Numbered from the stretch's first letter, positions 34,587 through 44,184 are shown. The stretch: DNA of 64,000 nucleotides from Helicobacter_F equorum (GCF_042649585.1 NZ_JBHRZM010000002.1:62001-126000); one strand, 5' to 3'. The notes: a model not told the origin generated them from the letters alone. Made by a program: numbers and translations.

Positions 34587-35375
34587 GTGATTGTTTTTGG
34601 GAAGCGGCCTGTAAACTATGTGCTGGCACATCACAAGGAAAAGATTCAAGAAATTTATGTTGCTAAAGATTTGCCAAAAGATCAATTTGTGCGTCTCAAA
34701 CAAACACATAAACCCATAAAGATTCTGGATTTCAAAAAAGCCCAAGCCCTCGCACACGGACGCAATCATCAGGGTGTATTATTGCAGGTTATGTATGAAC
34801 CTAACAAAGACATACGTTCTATGCTTGAGCTTGATACGCTAGCGATATTGTGTGGGTTAAGTGATGTGGGCAATATAGGTGCAATTGTGCGTAGTGCTTA
34901 TGCATTGGGAGTTACAGGCGTGGTGTTGTGCGATGTAAATTTGCAAAAAAATGCTCTAGAAGGCATTATGCGATCTAGTGCAGGAGCACTTTTGGATATG
35001 CCATTTTGTGTCATTCCGCGTGCGCTTGATTGTATTAATGAGCTAAAAATGGCGGATTTTAGGCTTTTTGGTGCTGATATGGCAGGGGAGAGTATCCATA
35101 GTTTTATGCAGGCAAACATATGCCTCTCATCTGTGTCACAATCCTTATCCCAAACATCGCTAAATTCGCAAAAACAAGATATAATAACTCCTTTGAAATC
35201 ACAATACAAAAAATGGGCGTTGTTTATGGGAAGCGAGGGAGAGGGGCTTAGTGCCAAAGTGTCTAAAAAATTAGATACAATGCTCAGTATTCCTATGGCA
35301 CACACTTTTGATTCGTTAAATGTAGCACACGCGTGTGTTATTTTGTTACACAGATTATTATTGCTTAAGGGTTAG
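34587..35375 (+). CDS. SpoU/TrmH-family rRNA 2'-O-methyltransferase
   Basis: This 262-residue SPOUT enzyme starts with an L30e-like substrate-binding domain (FGKRPVNYVLAHHKEKIQEIYVA). The methylase follows with DVGNIGAIVRSA, FMGSEGEGLS and IPMAHTFDSLNVAHA. An RlmB-type 23S rRNA (guanosine-2'-O) role is likely. About 25 extra residues (QANICLSSVSQ to TPLKSQ) interrupt the methylase domain before KKWALFMGSE. The start is GTG, 10 bp after rsmI. Confidence 0.88.
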   Translation: MIVFGKRPVNYVLAHHKEKIQEIYVAKDLPKDQFVRLKQTHKPIKILDFKKAQALAHGRNHQGVLLQVMYEPNKDIRSMLELDTLAILCGLSDVGNIGAIVRSAYALGVTGVVLCDVNLQKNALEGIMRSSAGALLDMPFCVIPRALDCINELKMADFRLFGADMAGESIHSFMQANICLSSVSQSLSQTSLNSQKQDIITPLKSQYKKWALFMGSEGEGLSAKVSKKLDTMLSIPMAHTFDSLNVAHACVILLHRLLLLKG

Positions 35376-35377
35376 TA

Positions 35378-36514
35378 ATGAAAGATAAAACATTAGATGA
35401 GCAACTTGAGTATCTCAAAGGAATTGGTATTAAGGAAATTAATAAAACAACAAGACTTGCTACAAATAAAATTGATGATATTTTACAAAAGCGTTTTGAC
35501 AAGATAGAAGATGTGCGCGCTAAAGGCTTTGTGAGTATGTTGGAGCGTGAATATGGACTTGATTTGTCCGATTGGCTCAAAGAGTACGCACTCTATCATA
35601 ACAAAATTTCTCAACCAAATCCACAGCCAGAAGTAGCTCCTAAGGCAAGTTCTGTTGCAGATATTGATATTAAACAAAAGTCTCAAACACCCAAAGCTCA
35701 TAAGGAAGTTTCGACAATGATTAAAGATTTGAAACTTCCTAAAAAGGATTTACAAGAAACAACAAACATCAAACAGCCTGCTAGTGAACAAAAAAACAAT
35801 GTAGCAAATGTGGTATTTTTTGTGTTTTTGGGTGCTGTTGTAGTGGGTTGTGTGTTGTATTTGGGATACAAGATGTTTATGAAGCCAGCATCTATTGCAC
35901 GAAAGGTTGATATGCCAAAACCACAACCTTCAGAGATTGTTATCTTAGAGGAAATACAAACTAGCCATACTTCATCTGACAATGAGGCAACTAATGATGA
36001 AACATCCAGTAACAAGACGACAAGAGATCAGGATTTGCAATCCCAATCTCTTGTAGATTCTCCAGATTCACAAGACGCTACAAACACTCAAGCTAGTAAC
36101 AAAAGTGATTATGATGGAATCTATATAGATTTTAATGCATTACCACAGAATCCTCAAACTTCTATAAAAGAAACACCACTTCCAGAGCAACTTCCACAGC
36201 GAGAAATTGTAGATAGAGTCTTGCCTCAACCTATTTCAAAACTTACTATTATGCCAAATAGTGCGTTGTGGGTGGGTGTAGTCGATCTTACCAATAATAA
36301 ATCTACGCACCTTAATCTTAATAACACTTATGATATTGATCTTGATAGGCGCTATATTTTTGTGTTTGGACATAGTGATTTTGAGAGTTTGGTAGATAAT
36401 CAAACATTCCAGCACAGGACGCAAAATTTTGTGCGTTTTTATTATGATGGCGTATCTCTTAAAGAAATAAACTATGCTACATATAGACGGCTTCACCCTC
36501 AAGATAATTGGTAA
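35378..36514 (+). CDS. Single-pass membrane protein of unknown function
   Basis: The 378-residue protein has a charged, Lys/Glu-rich cytoplasmic N-terminus (about 145 residues) and one transmembrane segment, VVFFVFLGAVVVGCVLYLGY. A long Ser/Thr/Gln/Asn-rich periplasmic stretch leads to a folded-looking end (LWVGVVDLTNNKSTHLNLNN onward). I do not recognise the family. It starts 2 bp after the methyltransferase stop and is followed within 14 bp by another envelope protein. The pair may be partners; H. pylori has two hypothetical genes in the same place. Confidence 0.75.
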   Translation: MKDKTLDEQLEYLKGIGIKEINKTTRLATNKIDDILQKRFDKIEDVRAKGFVSMLEREYGLDLSDWLKEYALYHNKISQPNPQPEVAPKASSVADIDIKQKSQTPKAHKEVSTMIKDLKLPKKDLQETTNIKQPASEQKNNVANVVFFVFLGAVVVGCVLYLGYKMFMKPASIARKVDMPKPQPSEIVILEEIQTSHTSSDNEATNDETSSNKTTRDQDLQSQSLVDSPDSQDATNTQASNKSDYDGIYIDFNALPQNPQTSIKETPLPEQLPQREIVDRVLPQPISKLTIMPNSALWVGVVDLTNNKSTHLNLNNTYDIDLDRRYIFVFGHSDFESLVDNQTFQHRTQNFVRFYYDGVSLKEINYATYRRLHPQDNW

Positions 36515-36528
36515 TGCAAGGTTGGTGG

Positions 36529-37332
36529 ATGAAAAAATATTTTGTGCTTATTTTGTGTTTACAATTACTTTGGGGTGATGTGCTTGATGAAAAAATAAAA
36601 AATCTCATCGGTGAGAGAAACTACCAAATAAATGCAAATTTTATCCAAAATATTTTTCGTGATAAAAGTCTTTTTTATATCAATGGTGGCATTAATATGA
36701 AAAATGTTGTCCAAGCACTTAAAAATAATGGTTTGCTTATTCTTAAATTTCCAAGTCCTCTTGAGGTACAACTTAGTTTTGTTGCACGTACGAGTCCGAT
36801 ATTGCTAACGCGCACGATAAATGACATACTCTCTAGTATGGGATATGCATTTTTTAATGTTCAAAAGGCAGATTACAACAATGGTATTACCTCGCTTAGC
36901 TTTGTGTTTGTAACTGAACACACGCCCGATCTTAGTATTATTATGAGTGAGTTAGAAAAGCGCGGAATACGCTGTATTGACATCAAACACCAGAATGCAC
37001 AAAATTGGGAATATCTCTTAGAGATTGATAATCCACAGATTCCAAATGCGCGACTTTTGCTTATCAATCAACCCCTCGCCTTGCGCGATGTTTCTGGTCA
37101 ATATTGGCTTAGTCTCCAAACACAAGGTAAGATGAAAATTTCTGCACAATCTAAATGGTATCCTCGTATCGTGCTTTATGATAGAAATTTGCGAATCTTA
37201 GATTCGATTTTGAGCCAAGATTCTAAAACAAGCGTGAGTGTCAAAGTCCCACAGGGCGTAAGTTTTGTGATGATTACCGATGGGAATAATCCTATGAATC
37301 TTAGAAATGGCATTAATGTAGAGTATGATTAG
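36529..37332 (+). CDS. Secreted protein of unknown function
   Basis: The protein from ATG 36529 has 267 residues and an N-terminal signal sequence (MKKYFVLILCLQLLWGDV), so it is probably periplasmic. It contains INGGINMKNVVQALKNNGLLIL and a later beta-rich part. It does not show motifs I can name. A start at 36514 would put six extra residues before the signal and is less likely. It follows the membrane protein gene with a 14-bp gap. Confidence 0.72.
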   Translation: MKKYFVLILCLQLLWGDVLDEKIKNLIGERNYQINANFIQNIFRDKSLFYINGGINMKNVVQALKNNGLLILKFPSPLEVQLSFVARTSPILLTRTINDILSSMGYAFFNVQKADYNNGITSLSFVFVTEHTPDLSIIMSELEKRGIRCIDIKHQNAQNWEYLLEIDNPQIPNARLLLINQPLALRDVSGQYWLSLQTQGKMKISAQSKWYPRIVLYDRNLRILDSILSQDSKTSVSVKVPQGVSFVMITDGNNPMNLRNGINVEYD

Positions 37333-37351
37333 GTTATAAAAGGAGTCAAGA

Positions 37352-38569
37352 ATGTTTGATGAGATCGAATTTGAAAAAATAAAGCGTTTGCCAAAGTATG
37401 TATTTGCTGCGATAAATGAAATTAAGCTACAAATGCGACAAAATGGCGAAGATGTGATTGATTTTTCTATGGGTAATCCAGATGGTGCCACTCCGCAACA
37501 TATTGTTGATAAGCTTTGTGAGGCTACCAACAAACCAAAAAATCATGGCTATTCTGTAAGTAAGGGAATTTATAAACTTCGTTTAGCAATTTGTAATTGG
37601 TATAAACGCACTTATAATGTGGATTTAGATCCCGAACTTGAAGCATGTGTAACAATGGGAAGCAAAGAGGGTTACGCACATCTTATCCAAGCCATCACAA
37701 ATCCCGGTGATAGTGCTGTAGTGCCTGAACCAGCGTATCCTATTCATTCTTATGCCTTTATTCTTAATGGTGCAAATGTGCATAATTTTCCTATCAAGTG
37801 GAATGAAAATATGGAGCTTGATGAGGAGGAATTCTTTGCTTCTTTGACACAAACACTTTGTGAAAATGTGCCAAAACCAAAATTTGTTGTAGTAAATTTC
37901 CCACACAATCCGACTACAACAATTGTGTATAAACGCTTTTATGAGCGTCTTGTGACACTTGCTAAAAAAGAGAGATTCTATATTATTTCGGATATTGCGT
38001 ATGCTGAATTATGTTTTGGGGATTATAAAACACCAAGTATTTTGGAGATTGAAGGTGCTAAAGATGTCGCAGTAGAGACTTATACGCTAAGCAAAACCTA
38101 TAATATGGCAGGGTGGCGTGTAGGGTTTGTTGTAGGTAATTCTAAGATTGTGCAGGCTTTGCAAAAAATCAAAAGTTGGCTTGATTATGGAATCTACACA
38201 CCTATGCAAATAGCCGCTACAATTGCTCTGGATGGTGATCAAAGTTGTATTGAAGAGATAAAAGAAAAATATCAAACGCGTATGGAAGTTTTGATACAAT
38301 CTTTCAAAGATGCAGGGTGGGAGATTCAAAAACCAAAGGCAAGTATGTTTATTTGGGCAAAGATTCCATCAGTGGTGGAGCATTTGGGCAGTATGGAATT
38401 TTGTAAGCAATTGTTGCAGGAAGCAAAAATTGCATTAAGTCCGGGTGTTGGATTCGGACATCATGGTGAAGGATATGTGCGTATCGCACTTATTGAAAAT
38501 CAAAAGCGCATTCGCCAAGCTGCGCGTAATCTCAAAGTATTTTTGAAGCGTTTTGAAGATACAAAGTAA
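37352..38569 (+). CDS. PLP-dependent class I aminotransferase (AspB/AlaC-like)
   Basis: This 405-residue fold-type I enzyme has IDFSMGNPDGATP, VVPEPAYPIHSY, NFPHNPTT, the Asp/Tyr pair in IISDIAYAELCF and the PLP lysine in YTLSKTYNMAGWRVGF. It resembles the AlaC/AspB and LL-diaminopimelate aminotransferase branch. Its neighbour is homoserine dehydrogenase, which suggests a role in aspartate-family or alanine/glutamate transamination. AAAGGAG precedes the ATG. The exact substrate is undetermined. Confidence 0.88.
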   Translation: MFDEIEFEKIKRLPKYVFAAINEIKLQMRQNGEDVIDFSMGNPDGATPQHIVDKLCEATNKPKNHGYSVSKGIYKLRLAICNWYKRTYNVDLDPELEACVTMGSKEGYAHLIQAITNPGDSAVVPEPAYPIHSYAFILNGANVHNFPIKWNENMELDEEEFFASLTQTLCENVPKPKFVVVNFPHNPTTTIVYKRFYERLVTLAKKERFYIISDIAYAELCFGDYKTPSILEIEGAKDVAVETYTLSKTYNMAGWRVGFVVGNSKIVQALQKIKSWLDYGIYTPMQIAATIALDGDQSCIEEIKEKYQTRMEVLIQSFKDAGWEIQKPKASMFIWAKIPSVVEHLGSMEFCKQLLQEAKIALSPGVGFGHHGEGYVRIALIENQKRIRQAARNLKVFLKRFEDTK

Positions 38570-38586
38570 AAGATAAGTAGGATTGT

Positions 38587-39867
38587 ATGCGAAGTTTGAA
38601 CATAGGTATCATTGGCGTTGGTGTAGTAGGAAGTGCGGTTGTTAAGATTCTAGAGCAGAACAAAGCTCTTATTAATGCGCGTGCAGGTGCGGAATTTTGT
38701 CTAAAAAAAGGTGTGGTGCGAGATATTACCAAAGCTAAAGAGAGACTTGGTGATTATGTGATACCTCTTAGTACGGACATAAATGATGTGCTAGAAGATG
38801 AAAGCATTGATGTTGTTTTAGAATTAATGGGTGGTGTGCATGATGCCTATGAAGTTGCCAAAAAGACACTTCAAAAAGGTAAGGCGCTCATCACTGCTAA
38901 TAAGGCTATGTTAGCTTATCATCGCTTTGAGCTAGAGCAAATTGCAGGGGATATTCCTATAGGCTTTGAAGCGAGTGTGGGTGGCGGGATTCCTATCATT
39001 CGCACATTAAAAGATGGGTTAGGGTCAAATCATATTTTGGCGTTGAATGCGATCTTAAATGGCACAAGTAATTATATTCTTACACAAATGTTTGAGCATA
39101 ACAAAAGCTTTGCAAATGCACTTAAAGAAGCACAAGATTTAGGGTATGCCGAGGCTGATCCTACGCTAGATATTAATGGCTATGACGCTGGTGCAAAGCT
39201 CCTTATTCTTGCTTCTTTGGCGTATGGTATTAATGCAGTGCCTGAAGATATTTTGATTGAAGGGATTGAGGATATCACCACTGATGATATGGAGTTTGCC
39301 AAAGAGTTTGGCTACGTGATTAAACTCTTAGGTATTGCCAAGCGACAAGAGGACACACTTGAGTTGCGTGTGCACCCTACGCTTATTAACAGAGATTGTA
39401 TGATTGGCAAGGTAAGTGGTGTGATGAATGGCATTAGTGTGTTAGGGGATTGTGTTGGCGAGAGTATGTATTATGGTGCTGGAGCTGGTGGTGAGGCTAC
39501 GGCAAGTTCTGTAATTTCAGATCTTATTGAAATTGCACGTGATACGCATTCTAGTATGCTTGGATTTTCAGAATCTATCCAAACCTCTCTTAGCTTAAAA
39601 GCTTCAAAAGACATTCTTTCTAAATATTATATTCGCCTTTATACACAAGATAAGCCCGGGGTGCTAAGTCAAATCGCACAGATTCTAGGGGATAATCATA
39701 TCTCTATCAAGGCATTTTTACAAAAAGAACATCAAGATAAGGGAGTAGCAAAACTTTTGTTTTCTACACATACAAGTAAAGAATCGGATATAAACAACGC
39801 CTTAGCAGCCTTTACATCTCTCTCAAGTGTGCTTAGTGAGCCTTATAAAATCCGTATACAAGACTAA
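38587..39867 (+). CDS. hom: Homoserine dehydrogenase
   Basis: Hom reduces aspartate semialdehyde to homoserine for threonine and methionine synthesis. The 426-residue protein has the NAD(P) loop GIIGVGVVGSAV, VVLELMGGVHDAYE, ITANKAML, the GFEASVGGGIPII active-site block and LNGTSNYILTQM. A C-terminal ACT domain (IRLYTQDKPGVLSQIAQIL) probably senses threonine. It starts 17 bp after the aminotransferase and is followed by yraN as in H. pylori. Confidence 0.96.
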   Translation: MRSLNIGIIGVGVVGSAVVKILEQNKALINARAGAEFCLKKGVVRDITKAKERLGDYVIPLSTDINDVLEDESIDVVLELMGGVHDAYEVAKKTLQKGKALITANKAMLAYHRFELEQIAGDIPIGFEASVGGGIPIIRTLKDGLGSNHILALNAILNGTSNYILTQMFEHNKSFANALKEAQDLGYAEADPTLDINGYDAGAKLLILASLAYGINAVPEDILIEGIEDITTDDMEFAKEFGYVIKLLGIAKRQEDTLELRVHPTLINRDCMIGKVSGVMNGISVLGDCVGESMYYGAGAGGEATASSVISDLIEIARDTHSSMLGFSESIQTSLSLKASKDILSKYYIRLYTQDKPGVLSQIAQILGDNHISIKAFLQKEHQDKGVAKLLFSTHTSKESDINNALAAFTSLSSVLSEPYKIRIQD

Positions 39868-39872
39868 GTGTT

Positions 39873-40211
39873 ATGAGCAGAGCTAAGGGATCGCAGGCTG
39901 AAAGCGATGCTTGCGCATATCTTGAGAGCTTAGGATTTGAAATTATTGAGCGTAATTTTTTCGCCCGTTATGGTGAGATTGATATTATCGCCAAGCGTGA
40001 AAACCTCTTGCATTTTATAGAAGTTAAGAGTGGTGTAGGGTTTGATCCTGTATTTAATATCACTCCCCTCAAGATTGTCAAGGTACAAAAGGCGGTACGT
40101 ATATATCTTGCCAAATATCCTTCAAGATTGCCTTATTGCATTGATGCACTTATTGTGCGTTATGGGGATCAGATAGAATTTGAACTTTTAGAAAATATTA
40201 CACAAGGTTAG
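39873..40211 (+). CDS. YraN/UPF0102 family endonuclease-like protein
   Basis: This 112-residue protein has the UPF0102 fold: GSQAESDACAYLESLGFEIIERNF, then GEIDIIAKRENLLHFIEVKSG. The latter carries the restriction-endonuclease-like Asp and Glu-x-Lys. The function is unresolved, although the fold suggests DNA cleavage or processing. It begins 5 bp after hom. Confidence 0.88.
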   Translation: MSRAKGSQAESDACAYLESLGFEIIERNFFARYGEIDIIAKRENLLHFIEVKSGVGFDPVFNITPLKIVKVQKAVRIYLAKYPSRLPYCIDALIVRYGDQIEFELLENITQG

Positions 40212-40213
40212 AT

Positions 40214-40720
40214 ATGCAAAAGCGTGGTGGAATTTTTGGTGTGTTTAGTGCGACTTTTGGGAAGAAGGCAGATTTTATCCCCTTGCCTTATGTGAAGAAT
40301 CTCCATGCACTACATAAGTGTGTGCAATGTGAGGGAAAATGTGCCACAAGTTGCCCAGAACATATTATTATCAAGAGTGCAAATAGCACCCCATATCTTA
40401 ATTTTATGATTGCTGGTTGCGTATTTTGTGAGCAATGTGCTCACGCATGTCAAGAATTATGGGGCGATGAGGCACCTTTAGAAATAGCACATACACAACA
40501 ACCTTCTACTATTGCAGCCAAGGTTTGTATTGATCCTCTTACATGTTTGGCGTGGCAAAAGACTCCGTGTATGAGTTGCAAAGATGTTTGTGGAGAAAAC
40601 GCGGTTATTTTTAGTGGAGGATTATATCCTGAAATAGATTCAAAGCGGTGCAGTGCTTGTGGTTTGTGCTATGCAAGATGTCCGAGTTTTAGCATTGCTA
40701 TCAAAGGCATACTTACATAA
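40214..40720 (+). CDS. NapF-like ferredoxin-type protein
   Basis: The 168-residue protein has four cysteine groups: CVQCEGKCATSCP, GCVFCEQCAHAC, CLAWQKTPCMSCKDVCG and CSACGLCYARCP. These suggest several [4Fe-4S] clusters as in NapF, a cytoplasmic accessory protein of periplasmic nitrate reductase. No nap structural genes lie nearby, so the partner is unknown. It starts 2 bp after yraN. Confidence 0.78.
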   Translation: MQKRGGIFGVFSATFGKKADFIPLPYVKNLHALHKCVQCEGKCATSCPEHIIIKSANSTPYLNFMIAGCVFCEQCAHACQELWGDEAPLEIAHTQQPSTIAAKVCIDPLTCLAWQKTPCMSCKDVCGENAVIFSGGLYPEIDSKRCSACGLCYARCPSFSIAIKGILT

Positions 40721-40760
40721 ATCTCCATCTTTGTAGTGGCTAGACTCTTAATTAGTGTGT

Positions 40761-40785
40761 TAATCCCCATTGGATTAGGGGATTA
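40761..40785. terminator. Bidirectional hairpin between ferredoxin and chemoreceptor genes
   Basis: A perfect 8-bp stem TAATCCCC/GGGGATTA with a 9-base loop lies between convergent genes. T-rich sequence follows only loosely. Confidence 0.55.
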
Positions 40786-40792
40786 GATTGTC

Positions 40793-42772
40793 TTAAAATT
40801 TCTTTTTCCCCACATTATCAAGAATTTCTGTGGCAATGACATTGACTTCTTGCGTGATGTTGTTTGTCGTATGTGCGATTTCAACATTTTGTTGTGTTTG
40901 AGTCTCTATTTGTGAGATAGATGTATTAATTTGGTGTAAGCCCTCAGTTTGTTCGAGAATAGATTCTGCTACTTCATTAGAAGATTGCACCAAGATATTA
41001 ACATTAGCTTCTATCTCACCTAGAGATTTTGTTGTTCTTTCTGCTAGTTTTCGGACTTCATCAGCAACAACGGCAAATCCTCTTCCATGTTCTCCTGCTC
41101 TTGCAGCTTCAATAGCAGCATTAAGTGCTAGAAGGTTTGTTTGATCTGCTATATCTTTAATCACACCTACGATGTTTTTAATATCTTCTGCTTGTTTAGT
41201 AGCCTCAATGGTTTTATCACTCACATTTTGCATTGATGAGCTTATTTCTTCTACTGCAGCTGCAGATTGTTCTAAAGAACTTGCTTGAGATTGAGATCCT
41301 TGTAGTAATCTTTGCATAGAATCTTGAAGATTCTGGGCTTTGTCACTTAGGACTTTTGCATGATCTGCAGAGACTTGTAGCATATTAACAATGACTTGAG
41401 CAAGAGTATTGACATTGTTTTGCAAACCAATAGGGTTAGAGATTCTGTGAGAAAAATCATTGGTTTCAAATCTATCAAAGATTTTTTTAATTTCATCAAG
41501 ATCCGCACCCAACAGATTGCGTAGTGTTTGTATCATTTCATTTAGTGAATCGCGTAAGCGATTTGTTTGTGGATTGTTGCTCTGGAGAGTGATAGTTTGA
41601 GTGAATTTACCAATTTTGACATTTTCGACTATGCCTACAGCTTCACTGACAAGCTCTCTATCTTTTGTAATAGAATCGCGAATATTTTGTATTTCGTAAT
41701 TGATGGCTTGTGCCATTTTGCCAAACTCATCGTTAGATTTGATCGTGATTGGCGTGATAGAATCACTTGTGTGATCAAGAAAGGCAAAAAACGCCTCTAA
41801 CCCATCTGCAATATGCGTTAGAGGCTTCAAGAAATATTGCACAACAAAGGCTAAAATCACTATGATTACGATCATAAAGACAAATGAAAAAAGCACCTGG
41901 TGCATAATAAGCTTGCCTAAAATTTCCGCATAATCATCGGTAGAATTTGCCGTACATATGAGCCACTCTCCTTCATTGCTGCGCATACATAATCCCACGC
42001 GTTCATCACCATGTAGGCTATACTTCATAAGATCGGTTGGCTCTCCTTTGAATTTTTCTGCCAATACAGAATACTGCTCAATTACCCCTTTTAGTTCCGG
42101 ATCATCGGACATTATTAAATTGGGGTTGGAGTGAGAAACAATATGATTGTCTTTGTTTGTGAGAAAAAACGCTGTGCTAGGTGTAGTTTTGAGTTTATTC
42201 ATACTTTCTTGCAACTCATCTAGGAATATATTGCCCCCTACTACGGCTACAAGTTTTCCATTGGCAAATACAGGCGCATATGCAGTTATGATAAGTTTGC
42301 CGGTTGTTATGTCGCGGTAGGGTGTAGAAAGTCCAGATTTACTACTTTCCTTAGCTCCTTTGAACCAAGCTCTTGTGCGCGAGTCAAAATTATCTTTGGC
42401 GGGTGTGAGAATCCAGGGTTGATTGTTGGATATATCATCGGTTTTGATGAGTAGTCCATCTGCTTCATATCCGACAAAAAGTGCATCAATTTGTGTGTAG
42501 GTAAAAGCATTTTTGAGTAAGCTTCGGAGATGTTCTACAGAAAAATCACCGCTTTTTTCTATTTCTTGGGCAAAAATCTCTACACCTCTAATTTTGGTGG
42601 TAAAAAACTCATTGACAAAGCTTTGGGCATTTCGTATGGTTTCTTGTTTGCCAACGGTGATACTTGTGAGAATATCTTGTTTGGAAGTGTTATAGTTTAT
42701 GGTGATAAAAATTCCAAAACCCAAAACAATGAATACAAGGACGGAACAGATAATCTTTTTGCTAATATTCAT
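40793..42772 (-). CDS. Methyl-accepting chemotaxis protein with periplasmic Cache domain
   Basis: The 659-residue receptor has a first transmembrane segment near residues 7-25. The periplasmic part looks like a dCache domain (GLSTPYRDITTGKLIITAYAP), and a second transmembrane segment lies near 290-312. A HAMP-like region and the signalling hairpin follow, with tip ADQTNLLALNAAIEAARAGE and AVVADEVRKLAERT. It lacks a CheR-binding pentapeptide, ending GKKKF. dCache receptors bind amino acids or organic acids; the ligand here is unknown. AAGGAG precedes the ATG. The promoter lies beside a T13 run, which may vary expression. Confidence 0.93.
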   Translation of the reverse strand: MNISKKIICSVLVFIVLGFGIFITINYNTSKQDILTSITVGKQETIRNAQSFVNEFFTTKIRGVEIFAQEIEKSGDFSVEHLRSLLKNAFTYTQIDALFVGYEADGLLIKTDDISNNQPWILTPAKDNFDSRTRAWFKGAKESSKSGLSTPYRDITTGKLIITAYAPVFANGKLVAVVGGNIFLDELQESMNKLKTTPSTAFFLTNKDNHIVSHSNPNLIMSDDPELKGVIEQYSVLAEKFKGEPTDLMKYSLHGDERVGLCMRSNEGEWLICTANSTDDYAEILGKLIMHQVLFSFVFMIVIIVILAFVVQYFLKPLTHIADGLEAFFAFLDHTSDSITPITIKSNDEFGKMAQAINYEIQNIRDSITKDRELVSEAVGIVENVKIGKFTQTITLQSNNPQTNRLRDSLNEMIQTLRNLLGADLDEIKKIFDRFETNDFSHRISNPIGLQNNVNTLAQVIVNMLQVSADHAKVLSDKAQNLQDSMQRLLQGSQSQASSLEQSAAAVEEISSSMQNVSDKTIEATKQAEDIKNIVGVIKDIADQTNLLALNAAIEAARAGEHGRGFAVVADEVRKLAERTTKSLGEIEANVNILVQSSNEVAESILEQTEGLHQINTSISQIETQTQQNVEIAHTTNNITQEVNVIATEILDNVGKKKF

Positions 42773-42808
42773 AAAAACTCCTTACATTGAAAATTGTAAT
42801 GCGTAAAT

Positions 42809-42838
42809 ATAATACATTGAAACACATAAGAGAGTCAA
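42809..42838 (-). promoter_or_regulatory. Sigma-70-type promoter of the chemoreceptor gene
   Basis: On the minus strand TTGACT (42833-42838) and TATTAT (42809-42814) are 18 bp apart, about 37 bp before the start codon. This is an unusually complete promoter for this kind of genome. Confidence 0.65.
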
Positions 42839-42853
42839 TGAATTTTTATTTAC

Positions 42854-42866
42854 AAAAAAAAAAAAA
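42854..42866. repeat. A13/T13 tract upstream of the chemoreceptor promoter
   Basis: Thirteen adenines on the plus strand (thymines relative to the gene) end about 16 bp upstream of the -35 element. Length changes here could alter promoter strength. Confidence 0.8.
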
Positions 42867-42886
42867 ACGAATTTTGTAACACGCAT

Positions 42887-44146
42887 TTAGTCTTGTATTT
42901 GACGCAATAGCTCTTTTGTGCGTTGTATTAGAGAATCTGTTGTGTTTATGAGTTTTTGCTCTATGACTTCATCAAGGAGCATTTGTAGCACAATTCCTAT
43001 TGTTTTTCCTTCGTGTATATCTGCAAGTGTTTTGATGATTTCTCCATTGATCTTGAGGCTTTTTATCTCATAACACGCGTGTTTTGCCAGGGTATGCACT
43101 CGTTTAGGTAGTGTGTCCAAATCCCCATACATTAGTTTCCAAAGCCCAAGTGCGTCGCATACATTTTGTGTGCCAAAGCGTGAGAGTAGCCTAAGAATAG
43201 CACTATCATCATTTGGTAGCGTGTGAGAGAGGAGAGTAAAAAGAGAGAAAATATGGTTTTTTTGACTATTACTAAAGCGTAGATTCTCAATAATTGCAGT
43301 CCTTGTATCGTGAGGTAAAGTATGTAGCAACCATACATAGCGGAGCTCAAGTGAATCTAAAAGATGTATATGCACTACACTCTCAAGGAGTGCGGAGGAG
43401 AAATGCACATAAGAATCTCTAGCAAGGTGGGCAAAAAGGTATGCAAAAACCTCTATATACTCTTGAAAACTTGCGCCAACATACCCACCCATTAGGATTT
43501 TATCAAGTTCTAAGCGTATGCGCTCTACAGGTAAAATCGCGATATGTTGATAAAGGCTTGAGAGTGCACGTTTTGTGTGTGAATCTAGCATAAAGCCCAA
43601 GGTTGCTCTAAAGCGCACTGCACGCAAGATTCTAAGAGAATCTTCTCTAAAGCGTATATGTGCTTCACCTACACACACAAGCCTTTTGTTATTGAGATCT
43701 TGCACGCCATTGACATAATCCAATACGCCTTCAGATTCACTATATGCAAGGGCATTTATACTAAAATCGCGACGCATAACATCTTCATAAAGGTGCTTCA
43801 CAAACTGCACGCAACTTGGGTGGCGGGAGTCAAGGTAGATTCCATCGCCACGAAAGGTTGTAATCTCATAACAAGTTGCATTGATACATACGCCTATAGT
43901 GCCATATTTTGCCCCTTGATGTATGAGCTTGAGATTTGGCTTGTGTGCAAATATCTCACAAATCGTGTTTGGGTGCGCGTTGGTAGTAATGTCCCAATCT
44001 TTTGGTGATAAACCAAGCAAACTATCACGCACACAGCCTCCAATGACATACGCACGATAACCGCAAGATTGAAGGCATTGTAAAATTTCTCTCAAGTCTT
44101 GTGGCAGAGTGATATAGTATGGATACATAATAGGTGTATTTGACAC
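42887..44146 (-). CDS. cca: CCA-adding tRNA nucleotidyltransferase
   Basis: The 419-residue class II nucleotidyltransferase begins its catalytic domain with YVIGGCVRDSLLGLSPKDWDITT, giving the GG and DxD motifs. It continues with RRDFSINALAY, the EDSLRILRAVRFRATLGF block and the nucleotide-recognition helix text. It adds or repairs the 3' CCA of tRNAs. The C-terminal half is less conserved. A TATAAT lies about 39 bp upstream of the ATG. Confidence 0.9.
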   Translation of the reverse strand: MSNTPIMYPYYITLPQDLREILQCLQSCGYRAYVIGGCVRDSLLGLSPKDWDITTNAHPNTICEIFAHKPNLKLIHQGAKYGTIGVCINATCYEITTFRGDGIYLDSRHPSCVQFVKHLYEDVMRRDFSINALAYSESEGVLDYVNGVQDLNNKRLVCVGEAHIRFREDSLRILRAVRFRATLGFMLDSHTKRALSSLYQHIAILPVERIRLELDKILMGGYVGASFQEYIEVFAYLFAHLARDSYVHFSSALLESVVHIHLLDSLELRYVWLLHTLPHDTRTAIIENLRFSNSQKNHIFSLFTLLSHTLPNDDSAILRLLSRFGTQNVCDALGLWKLMYGDLDTLPKRVHTLAKHACYEIKSLKINGEIIKTLADIHEGKTIGIVLQMLLDEVIEQKLINTTDSLIQRTKELLRQIQD

Positions 44147-44184
44147 ATTTACTCCTATGCTTAGTGGTAGGCTTGTATGTGGTT

